From assembly GCF_009932555.1 (NCBI RefSeq), contig NZ_BLJO01000003.1, positions 310,001 through 374,000 of the forward strand: a stretch of 64,000 bases of DNA, written 5' to 3'. The notes under the pieces were generated by a model. That model was not told the origin of the DNA. It did not search any database and was given only the letters and a program-made list of their open reading frames with translations. Origin of the DNA: Steroidobacter agaridevorans (GTDB lineage: Bacteria > Pseudomonadota > Gammaproteobacteria > Steroidobacterales > Steroidobacteraceae). Position numbers and translations under genes: made by a program. Each line of letters opens with the position of its first letter. The stretch's first letter is position 1. Of this stretch, positions 58,201 through 64,000 are shown piece after piece.

Positions 58201-58342
58201 GGCCCAACCCGGTGGAGAAGGCTTCCTGAAAAATCACATCGGCGCGAGTGATGCCTGCAAACATGCAGCAGGCCGCCAATAAAATACTGAGGCAAGAGAG
58301 CTTGCGCCGGCGCGGAACGCGCGGCGTGAACGAGTGAAACAT
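55241..58342 (-). CDS. Secreted dihaem cytochrome with beta-propeller and beta-sandwich domain
   Basis: A 1033-residue exported protein. After the signal peptide (about 1-34) comes a beta-sandwich (about 35-165) like that of the downstream esterase, then a YncE-like seven-bladed propeller (about 180-620) and a C-terminal cytochrome part with two haem motifs, SSCAGCHIFGD (about 660) and TTCNGCHVVNP (about 815), and a peroxidase-like stretch IPHLRNMYQKVGMF. The layout recalls dihaem peroxidase/MauG relatives fused to a propeller. ATG 58342 is preceded by GGGGGA. The esterase gene starts 20 bases later, so both are in one operon. Confidence 0.75.
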   Translation of the reverse strand: MFHSFTPRVPRRRKLSCLSILLAACCMFAGITRADVIFQEAFSTGLGQFTSTGTVSTTTGAARLRGSLGSDDGTITSTAINAQGFTDISLSFDRSSSGLDLGEAGIAAVSINGGAYVTLESSRTAAGRVTFPLGASAANASRIVIRFSINASSTLETYDVDNVSLSGTRGGGNPGGPRPALGEFVTFETGQVRPLALSSNGSRLYAVNTPDNRVEVFDTTGATPTLLQSISVGLEPVAVALANDNELWVVNHLSDSVSIVDVSSQPARIVNTLLVGDEPRDIVFAGPSNAWAFITAAHRGQNAPFNPQLTTAGIGRADVWVFARNNLGTKLGGAPATVLNMFGDTLRGLARTADGSRVYAAVLNSGNRSTVLTDDIGEGGISKPTPFNAADGTTQPGTGLIVQFNGTNWLDGGDPRTGVAPQIWNNRVKLTLPDYDVFAIDTTGTLPQVTSRISGVGTTLFNLAVNPRTGVVYVSNTEALNRTRFEGPGSRATTVRGHFAESRITVISGTSVSPRHLNKHITSYNSSVGTAAERALSLATPLEMAVSADGSNLFIVAMGSGKLARFSTSQLEANTFTPAAANQLTLSGGGPTGVVLDEARARAYVLTRFDNGISVVNTTQLTEAAHIRMFNPEPAVVTTGRPFLYDANATSSRGDSSCAGCHIFGDMDQLAWDLGNPDDVLVQNPTAYNTNIPIFGRNRNLHPMKGPMTTQSLRGLKGNGPMHWRGDRTGVSRDANETLEEQAFEDFNVAFTGLLGRATQLTETEMDAFAKFALRLTYPPNPIANLDNSLTTIQAQGQQIYNTVTSDTLTTCNGCHVVNPAQNRFGTDGTMAIEGAGVDEDFKIPHLRNMYQKVGMFAENTQTTSPFLGDQIRGFGFDNSGASGTVSLFLSAPVFTLNATQRSQVEQFVLAMPSEMNPIVGQQVTATPANVAQSDVVARVNLLVQRALVTTPRPECELVAKAVIQNVAKGWVMNGSQSFVPNAASEATLTLQGLLNQVSSAGTTVTFTCAPPGNGSRIGVDRDSDNVLDRDET

Positions 58343-58421
58343 TGGATCGTCCCCCTGTAACGTGCGTCCCGCGTGGAGACGCAATCGTGATGCTGTGCCG
58401 GGCCGATCCTAAAGACTGGCG

Positions 58422-59540
58422 CTACGAACGCGCTATGACACGACTTACCGCTTTGCTGGAGAATTGGCGTGTGTTGATGCGACGTGCGGCGCTCGGTGGT
58501 GGCGCTTCCCGCATCGTGCCCGCAGCGCTGCCGCTCCAATTCCGTATGGCGCGACGCAGACTGGATGCGCACGAGAAACCCATCAGTTCCGCGATCTGAT
58601 CGACGCTCAAGCGCGAGCAGCGCAGGTGATGTGCCGTGAGCTCCATGCGAACCTCGTGAGTGATCTCACGGAAGGTGATGCCTTCGCTGGCAAGACGCCG
58701 TGTCAGAGCGCGAGGCGTGACGCTCAGCATGGAGGCGATCTCGTTGAGTGGCGGGCGCTTGTTGAAGCCGGCGAACACGTGCCAGCGCACCTTCGCGCGA
58801 TAGCTCGGCTCGACCTGCGATTCGACCAGCTCCTGCTCGCAGCGCTGGATGATTCGATCGAACGCGCGCCGTCGGAATGGACGAAACGGCTCCAATACGA
58901 AATGCCGATGCGCAGCGATGTAGGAGCGCGGGCAATCGAACCGGACCGACGTGCAGGGGAGCGAGCGATACAGATGGGCGTAACTGGGCTCGGAATGATT
59001 CAGACACACACGGATCGAGGTGTCGGGTGCTGCTTTGTTGCCACACGAGTCCCAGATGCGGAGCTGCATGGCGAGACGGAACTCACTTTCGAATTGCCGC
59101 AAGGGCTCGGGCGCGCCACCCGCAGGAAAGCAGTCCAGTGGATCGACGATCATGCCGTCGAGATCCAAGTACGTCGTCGCCCGGCGACCGCGGAAGGCGT
59201 ACCACGGTTGCGCGATCATCAGGTAACGCTGGAAGGCTTCGCCGGCGGCACGCAGGCTGGGACTACATTGCACGACCCCGCCGACGCTGCCGTAATAACT
59301 CCAATCGAACATCTGACCGACGAGCAGGCCGAGCCCCGGGCGATGACATTGCGACAGGCCGTTGGCGATCAGCCGTGCTTGCTGTGCATATGAAATACGT
59401 GCACGCGGATCGTCGAGCATCGACTGCGAGATGCCAGTACCGCGGAGCAGAGTGGCAAGGCTGGCGTCGAGCTGCGTGAAGGCTTCGATGAATCCCAAGG
59501 GATGAAGCTGCAGCGGAATGACGGCTGCGTCGGCGTCCAT
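58422..59540 (-). CDS. AraC family transcriptional regulator
   Basis: A 372-residue regulator of the OruR-like group: N-terminal sensor domain (LGFIEAFTQLDASLATLLRGTG, SYAQQARLIANGL) and C-terminal AraC helix-turn-helix (MLSVTPRALTRRLASEGITFREI and DQIAELMGFSCASSLRRAIRNWSG). It lies directly upstream of the cytochrome-esterase-partner genes, same strand, 79 bases away, so it probably activates them. The effector is unknown. The C-terminal 35 residues are an extra Arg/Ser-rich tail. The 155 bases upstream (59541-59695) hold no gene. Confidence 0.85.
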   Translation of the reverse strand: MDADAAVIPLQLHPLGFIEAFTQLDASLATLLRGTGISQSMLDDPRARISYAQQARLIANGLSQCHRPGLGLLVGQMFDWSYYGSVGGVVQCSPSLRAAGEAFQRYLMIAQPWYAFRGRRATTYLDLDGMIVDPLDCFPAGGAPEPLRQFESEFRLAMQLRIWDSCGNKAAPDTSIRVCLNHSEPSYAHLYRSLPCTSVRFDCPRSYIAAHRHFVLEPFRPFRRRAFDRIIQRCEQELVESQVEPSYRAKVRWHVFAGFNKRPPLNEIASMLSVTPRALTRRLASEGITFREITHEVRMELTAHHLRCSRLSVDQIAELMGFSCASSLRRAIRNWSGSAAGTMREAPPPSAARRINTRQFSSKAVSRVIARS

Positions 59541-59695
59541 GTCCTTCCCCCCGTGCGTCGCTTACGTCCGCTCGTCCGTGGCGGACGTTCGGCCGTATAG
59601 CACGGGCCGGAGAATATTGTCACGCGGGGGCGGCGATGTTCAGTTCTGACAGTTCTGCACAGCGCCACCCGCGTGGGCTCGCCCTCGAGCGATAT

Positions 59696-60937
59696 TCAGA
59701 ATGACAGGTAGGCGCCGATGTTGAAGTTGTTGCTGTCGTTCTCGATGCCGTTGTGAGCTTCGGCGTGGATATCCGAGAATTCGGCGATCAGTGTCAGATT
59801 CTCGGTCAGCGAGTGATAGACGCCGACAGTATATTTCTCGTTGGTTTCCACCAGATCCGAGGGCGCTTCGCCGGAGGCGAGATCGAGATTGCTCTGACCG
59901 AAGTTGATGCCGACCTTGGTGTCGCCGAACTTGTAGGTGGCCTGAGCCAGGAAACCGTCGGAGTCGCGCTCCTGGCCGGTGACGGTGGCGCCGAATAGAT
60001 ACAAGGCCGTCGTGCCCATGCCTTTGCCGTTGTAGTACCAGCCGAGCACTTCGAAGTCGCCCAACGTCACTTTGCCGCCGACGTCGAAGCCGCGGCTATC
60101 GAAGTCGCCGATGTTGAGCGGGCCTTCGTGCTTTTGTGAGATGAAGCTCGCGGAGGCGTAGAACACGTCGGATTTGAACGCAATCTTGGCATGGTAGCCC
60201 GGACTGCCTTCGGGCGTCGCCGTTCCTTGAGTGATGGGCTCGAGCGGGTCGAAGATGCCGAGGGTGATCTTCAAGCCGCCGAAACTCGGCGTGGTGTAAT
60301 TGATCTGGCCGAGCCAGTCGGCGTAGATGTAACCGAGGCCGATCGATCCCAGCGACGTGTTCGCTGGCGCCGCGTAGTTGCCGTTACCCCCGCCGACGCC
60401 GGGCAGCGTCATATCGTTCAAAATCACATCGGCGCCGAACAGGCCGATGTCTCGGCCGAGCTTGAACTCGCCCATCTTGTCATTGCCGAACGTCATGAAC
60501 ACCTGGCGCATGTCGATGGCCGTGGTGCCGAGCGCCGTGTTCAGCAGATCCGCGCCTTGCTGCAGATTCGGGCTGCCGTCGTTGGTGCTGATGCCCGGGT
60601 AAAAGCCGAAAGTCACCGACAGATCGATGCCTTTCTGAGTGGTCTTGGCCCCGATCGCGAGTGCTGCCGGAAGCAGGCCGTTGCTGACCGACGAACTGCT
60701 GTCTTCGCCAGCTGCGCCACGGCACGCGAGCCCGCCGGTGATGCCGAGCGTCGTTTGTTCCTCGCAACTGGAATGGATGTAGTAAACATTCACATTGCCG
60801 CTGGCGGTGAGGGTCCAGTCGCCGGCGGCGACTTCGACCGCGGCTGCAGTGCGAGGCATGAAACTTGTGGCGACCACGGCCGTAGCCGTGTAGCACAAGA
60901 TATAGGCGAGACCATTTCGGCGTTCTTTGATGCGCAT
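59696..60937 (-). CDS. Outer-membrane porin
   Basis: A 413-residue exported barrel: signal peptide (about 1-33), then repeating beta strands (WTLTASGNVNVYYIH, GIDLSVTFGFYPG, GEFKLGRDIGLFG, YTTPSFGGLKITLGIF, FEVLGWYYNG, YTVGVYHSLTENLTLIAEF) and C-terminal Phe (NIGAYLSF), as in Gram-negative porins. One disulfide (HSSCEEQ and LACRGA) is possible near the N-terminus. ATG 60937 has GGGGGAAAG upstream. Substrate unknown. A strong inverted repeat lies 185 bases upstream. Confidence 0.82.
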   Translation of the reverse strand: MRIKERRNGLAYILCYTATAVVATSFMPRTAAAVEVAAGDWTLTASGNVNVYYIHSSCEEQTTLGITGGLACRGAAGEDSSSSVSNGLLPAALAIGAKTTQKGIDLSVTFGFYPGISTNDGSPNLQQGADLLNTALGTTAIDMRQVFMTFGNDKMGEFKLGRDIGLFGADVILNDMTLPGVGGGNGNYAAPANTSLGSIGLGYIYADWLGQINYTTPSFGGLKITLGIFDPLEPITQGTATPEGSPGYHAKIAFKSDVFYASASFISQKHEGPLNIGDFDSRGFDVGGKVTLGDFEVLGWYYNGKGMGTTALYLFGATVTGQERDSDGFLAQATYKFGDTKVGINFGQSNLDLASGEAPSDLVETNEKYTVGVYHSLTENLTLIAEFSDIHAEAHNGIENDSNNFNIGAYLSF

Positions 60938-61322
60938 GGCTTTCCCCCAAACGGCGTTGTCCGTTGCCCACCTGTAGCAAGGGCTATGCCACTTCGGGAT
61001 CGTGCTGATGCGCCTGCACATCGCGCGCCAGCATCGTAGTCAATCGACATGGATCGGCGCATTGTTTGCAATGAGCAGAGGATGGACGGCGTGGCGTGTG
61101 GTTACAGCAACAACTCACAATGTGTCATTACGTGACACTGTTACGGCACACACCGGCACAGTGATACAGTCGTTGCGATAGCGAAACATTTCTGGAATGG
61201 GAACGAAGCGTGCTTGCCAGGAAACATCGGGCGAGTTTGTGGCAGTGCAGATCGGTGCTCGCCGGCCTCGATCTCTCCCAGCGCGACGTTCGATCCCTGA
61301 ATCGATCTGTGGGGCGAGCCGC
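60938..61322. other. Intergenic region upstream of the porin
   Basis: Non-coding stretch of 385 bases between the porin start and the hybrid kinase stop. It holds an inverted repeat GTGTCA / TGACAC with five-base centre (61122-61138) and a run of further GTTAC/GTGAC words just after it (61139-61170). I see no gene or RNA family in the remainder. Confidence 0.6.
61122..61138. promoter_or_regulatory. Inverted repeat, operator candidate for the porin
   Basis: GTGTCATTACGTGACAC has 6-bp perfect arms (GTGTCA / TGACAC) around TTACG. It lies about 185 bases upstream of the porin start. No dedicated regulator is beside it, so the binding protein is unknown. Confidence 0.4.
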
Positions 61323-63650
61323 CTAGCCGGTCGGCAGCATGCGACGCTCGAAGTGATCGTCGCTGCCCGGGCTGCGCAGTCGTGCGAGTGCTTCGGCGAG
61401 CTCGGTGGCGAGATAAGGCTTGCGGAGGAACGGCCAATCGCCGCCATGCGCGAGCGATTCTTCCAATGTTTCTCCGGCGTAGCCCGAGCTCAGCAATATC
61501 TTGATGCCGGGCCGCAGCTGCTCGGCGCGCTTGGCCAGCGCCACGCCATTCATGTCGCCAGGCATGACGACATCGCTCACCAGCACGTCGATCCGCACAT
61601 CCGATTGCAGCACGCGCAGCGCTTCCTCGGCGTTCTCGGCACGGACCACTCGATGGCCAAGATCGGCCAGCATGACTTCGACGATGCCAGCGACCGATGG
61701 GTCGTCTTCGGTCAGCAGGATATTCCACGTGTCGCCGGACGATTCGATCGCCGGCTCGGGAGCTTCCGGCACCGGCAGGCTGGCGCCGATCGGCACATAC
61801 ACGCTGAATGTCGTGCCCGCGCCGGGCGCGCTGCGGACTTGCACCTCACCGCCGGATTGACGCACGAAGCCATACACCTGGCTCAAGCCGAGACCGGTGC
61901 CCTTGCCCGGCGATTTGGTCGTGAAGAACGGTTCGAAGATCCGGCTCATCACCGCTTCGTTCATGCCTTCGCCTCGATCGGCGACGGTGAGTTGAAGGTA
62001 GCGGCCCGCCGGCAGATTCGAAACTTCCGCGGACGACAGCTCGACGACCTGCGTCTGCACGACGATTTCACCGCCGGCGGCGCTCGCGTCGGTCGCGTTC
62101 ACCAGCAGATTCAACATCGACGCTTCGAATTGCGCAGGATCGATCAGCGCGACGGCTTCGTCGGAGCACAAACGCAGCACCAGCGAGATCGATTCTCCGG
62201 TCGCGCGTTTCAACAACGGCTCGCATTCGCGGATCAGGACATTGAGATCGCACGCCTGCGGCTGCAACGGTTGACGACGCGCGAATGCCAGCAGTTGCGC
62301 AGTGAGTCGTTCGCCGCGCCGGGCGGCGGCGAGCGCGGCTTCGCCGAGTCGCTTGCGTCGAGCGGCGTTCTCCGGGTGTTTGAGAATGACATCGAGTGCA
62401 CCGATCACGACTGTCAGCAGATTGTTGAAGTCGTGAGCGACGCCGCCGGTCAAACGGCCGATCGCATCGAGCCGTTGTGCATGCATCAGTGCCGCTTCCG
62501 CATCCGATTTCGCGGCGATGGCTTCAGCGGCGCGATGTTCGGCAACCAGCTTGGCAGTGACGTCCTGGAATGCGGCGACCGTCAGCCGTTCCTGGTCGCC
62601 GGCCTGCACCGGGGCGGCGGTCGTTTCGAACTGCACGACTGCGCCGTCGGGCCGGCGATAACTTTGCAGCTGCGGGCCGACGCGACGGTTCTCCGCCATC
62701 GCCTTGTAGAGCACGTATTCCCTGGGCAGCAGCTGGTTGCCCGTTTGGTCGACCACGCCGTCCGCGATCTGCTGATCCCAGATCGCCTGCGATGCGATGG
62801 GCCGACCGAGCAGCCGTTCCGCTTCGGCGTTCGCGAAGCGCACCTCGCCGGCGGGCGACGCTGCGACCAGGACGCCGATCGGCAGATTGTCGAGGACGGC
62901 GCGCAGCTGTTGTTCGCTTTGCAAGGCGGCCCGTAGCGCCAGCGCTTCGACCCGGCGATCGTGCAGGGCTGCGATCAATGTCAGTAACAGGATGAAGAAG
63001 GTGCCCGCGGCCACGCCGATGGCCAGCACGATCGAGTCGATGCCGGCCGGCTCGATGTCGTGCAGCGAGCTCGCATCGATCTGAACGCCGAGCATCGCTG
63101 AGTAGTGCATGCCGACGATGGCGAAGCCCAGCGCGCATGCTCCCAGCGCACGTTGCGCACCCGTCGTGTTCTTTGCGGCCATCATCAGCGCACCGGTGGA
63201 TGCGCTGACCGCCACGATGAACGCGAGCACTGCATACACCGGCTCGTAAGTGAGCACGACTCCGGTGATCAACGCCGCCATGCCGACGTAATGCATGGTG
63301 CAGATGCCTGCCCCCATGGTCACGCCGGCGAATACTTGCCGATGCAACGACCGATGCCGGGAAGCAAAAAAGAACGCGAAGGCGGTGGTGGCGATCGCCA
63401 GCCCCAGCGATAACAGCGTCAGCCCGATCTCGTAGCGCACCTCGCCGCCGGGATCGAAACCGAGCATGGCGATGAAATGCATCGACCAGATGCTCAGGCC
63501 CATCGCGATGCCCGCCGCGGCGATCCAGGCCACGCGCCACGCGCCGCCATGAGCTCGCACCCGACGGAACAGATCGAGCGCGGTCCAGGAACCGAACCAC
63601 GCTGTAAGGATCGATAAAACAACGAAAATAGGGTGATGAGCCGCGTGCAT
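61323..63650 (-). CDS. MHYT-PAS hybrid sensor histidine kinase
   Basis: A 775-residue membrane kinase. Residues 1-240 form an MHYT sensor with seven helices and three MHYT-type motifs (SMHFIAM, TMHYVGM, GMHYSAM), thought to bind copper and sense O2, CO or NO. Then follow a PAS domain, HisKA ([17 protein letters not shown]), HATPase ([32 protein letters not shown]) and a C-terminal receiver ([32 protein letters not shown]). The HisKA type is that of PAS-linked DHp proteins with the HDFNN motif. ATG 63650 fits the first MHYT helix; a longer frame to 63713 is unlikely. Confidence 0.9.
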   Translation of the reverse strand: MHAAHHPIFVVLSILTAWFGSWTALDLFRRVRAHGGAWRVAWIAAAGIAMGLSIWSMHFIAMLGFDPGGEVRYEIGLTLLSLGLAIATTAFAFFFASRHRSLHRQVFAGVTMGAGICTMHYVGMAALITGVVLTYEPVYAVLAFIVAVSASTGALMMAAKNTTGAQRALGACALGFAIVGMHYSAMLGVQIDASSLHDIEPAGIDSIVLAIGVAAGTFFILLLTLIAALHDRRVEALALRAALQSEQQLRAVLDNLPIGVLVAASPAGEVRFANAEAERLLGRPIASQAIWDQQIADGVVDQTGNQLLPREYVLYKAMAENRRVGPQLQSYRRPDGAVVQFETTAAPVQAGDQERLTVAAFQDVTAKLVAEHRAAEAIAAKSDAEAALMHAQRLDAIGRLTGGVAHDFNNLLTVVIGALDVILKHPENAARRKRLGEAALAAARRGERLTAQLLAFARRQPLQPQACDLNVLIRECEPLLKRATGESISLVLRLCSDEAVALIDPAQFEASMLNLLVNATDASAAGGEIVVQTQVVELSSAEVSNLPAGRYLQLTVADRGEGMNEAVMSRIFEPFFTTKSPGKGTGLGLSQVYGFVRQSGGEVQVRSAPGAGTTFSVYVPIGASLPVPEAPEPAIESSGDTWNILLTEDDPSVAGIVEVMLADLGHRVVRAENAEEALRVLQSDVRIDVLVSDVVMPGDMNGVALAKRAEQLRPGIKILLSSGYAGETLEESLAHGGDWPFLRKPYLATELAEALARLRSPGSDDHFERRMLPTG

Positions 63651-63810
63651 GTCTTCTGAGCACACTTCCGTGCTGTGGCCGCCAGCATAGAGCCAGAAAA
63701 ATCGGCAAAACAATAGGACGGGCCGTGTTTCGCACCTGGGGACTGGGTTAAGCCGACTAACGGATTACCCGAGGGCCCCTGCGGTAGAACGAAGGCGTTG
63801 ACGAATCAGA

Positions 63811-63837
63811 GGGACTGTCGCTCGCCGACGACAGCCC
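63811..63837. terminator. Hairpin downstream of the right-edge gene
   Basis: GGGACTGTCG (63811-63820) pairs with CGACGACAGCCC (63826-63837) except for small bulges. It lies just beyond the stop of the partial minus-strand gene. There is no T-run, so termination is only possible. Confidence 0.35.
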
Positions 63838-63843
63838 GGCCGT

Positions 63844-64000
63844 TCAGCGTAGCGGCTGCAGCTCTTCGTCGCTCCACGGCTCGTCGCGATGGGCGACGAC
63901 GCCCCGAATGGATTCGACGGTGCGTGGATCGATGGGGCTCGCTTCGTTGCCCCACGAGCGACGCACGTAGGTGAGGATCGAGGCGATGGTCTCGTCGTCG
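63844..64000 (-). CDS. C-terminal end of a cytochrome-like protein, cut by window
   Basis: Only 51 residues are visible, reading DDETIASILTYVRRSWGN and then EASPIDPRTVESIRG before the stop. The LTYVRRSWGN..SPI pattern is typical of the last helix of class I cytochrome c domains found in alcohol or PQQ-type dehydrogenase complexes. The haem site would lie outside the window. Another redox gene next to the cytochrome region fits the context. Confidence 0.55.
   Translation of the reverse strand, partial: DDETIASILTYVRRSWGNEASPIDPRTVESIRGVVAHRDEPWSDEELQPLR

Noticed and set aside
55241-58342. Idea that the dihaem cytochrome is a rubber oxygenase (RoxA) or the esterase a PET hydrolase
   Set aside because: RoxA-type enzymes are shorter and lack a propeller, and the esterase has GHSRGS rather than the GWSMGG motif of PET hydrolases; only general family terms are justified.
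61197-62936. Plus-strand open frame of 579 codons opposite the MHYT hybrid kinase
   Set aside because: Antisense shadow; the kinase has complete HisKA, HATPase and receiver motifs.

Overview
The window is a GC-rich, gene-dense stretch of a Gram-negative bacterial chromosome. TonB-dependent receptor, NodT-type outer-membrane efflux protein, porins, lipoproteins, a BaeSR/MacAB-like module and several secreted enzyme families point to a proteobacterium. The mix (MmgE/PrpD, carboxylesterase, PD40 propeller, many periplasmic cytochromes) would fit a gammaproteobacterium of the Steroidobacter/Nevskiales type, but that is inference from gene content. No rRNA, tRNA, CRISPR array, transposase or phage gene was seen.

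Left part (1-25 kb): a small catabolic block (truncated alpha/beta hydrolase, ACS-type MFS transporter, MmgE/PrpD protein); a CHASE-PAS histidine kinase; a two-gene unit of a STAS/SEC14-like protein and an orphan MbcA/ParS/Xre protein; a BaeS/BaeR-like two-component system divergent from a MacA-MacB-NodT tripartite exporter; a ChrA chromate transporter; a DUF305 gene that has lost its C-terminus; WrbA; the two subunits of a methylcrotonyl-CoA-type carboxylase divergent from a TetR regulator with a clean palindrome between them; YjbQ; an MFS transporter with an AraC regulator; and an HD-GYP phosphodiesterase.

Middle (25-42 kb): a secreted trypsin-like protease, a MOSC protein, then a complete thiamine unit (TPP riboswitch, thiC-thiO-thiS-thiG-thiE-thiD) with a hairpin that appears to bury the thiC ribosome-binding site. 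Next come a type-B carboxylesterase, a PD40 beta-propeller protein, a TonB-dependent receptor, an ArsN2-like acetyltransferase, a pectinacetylesterase-family protein with a small membrane-anchored helical partner, and a YtrA-type GntR regulator with its own membrane protein.

Right part (42-64 kb) is dominated by exported proteins: a secreted protein of unknown function, a tandem retropepsin-like protease, a membrane-anchored protein with a TonB-like N-terminus, and a sigma / anti-sigma / subtilase operon with 4-bp overlaps. Then follow a TorF-like porin, a CHRD-cytochrome lipoprotein divergent from a cytochrome lipoprotein that carries the same monoheme module, and an outer-membrane barrel with an N-terminal haem site. 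An operon of AraC regulator, propeller-dihaem cytochrome, secreted esterase and helical partner comes next, in which the cytochrome and the esterase share the same N-terminal beta-sandwich domain. A second porin, an MHYT hybrid kinase and the tail of a cytochrome-like protein close the window.

The least explained systems are the 49.6-53.2 kb haem cluster and the 53.3-59.5 kb operon. Both suggest surface or periplasmic redox and polymer chemistry not covered by a standard pathway name.
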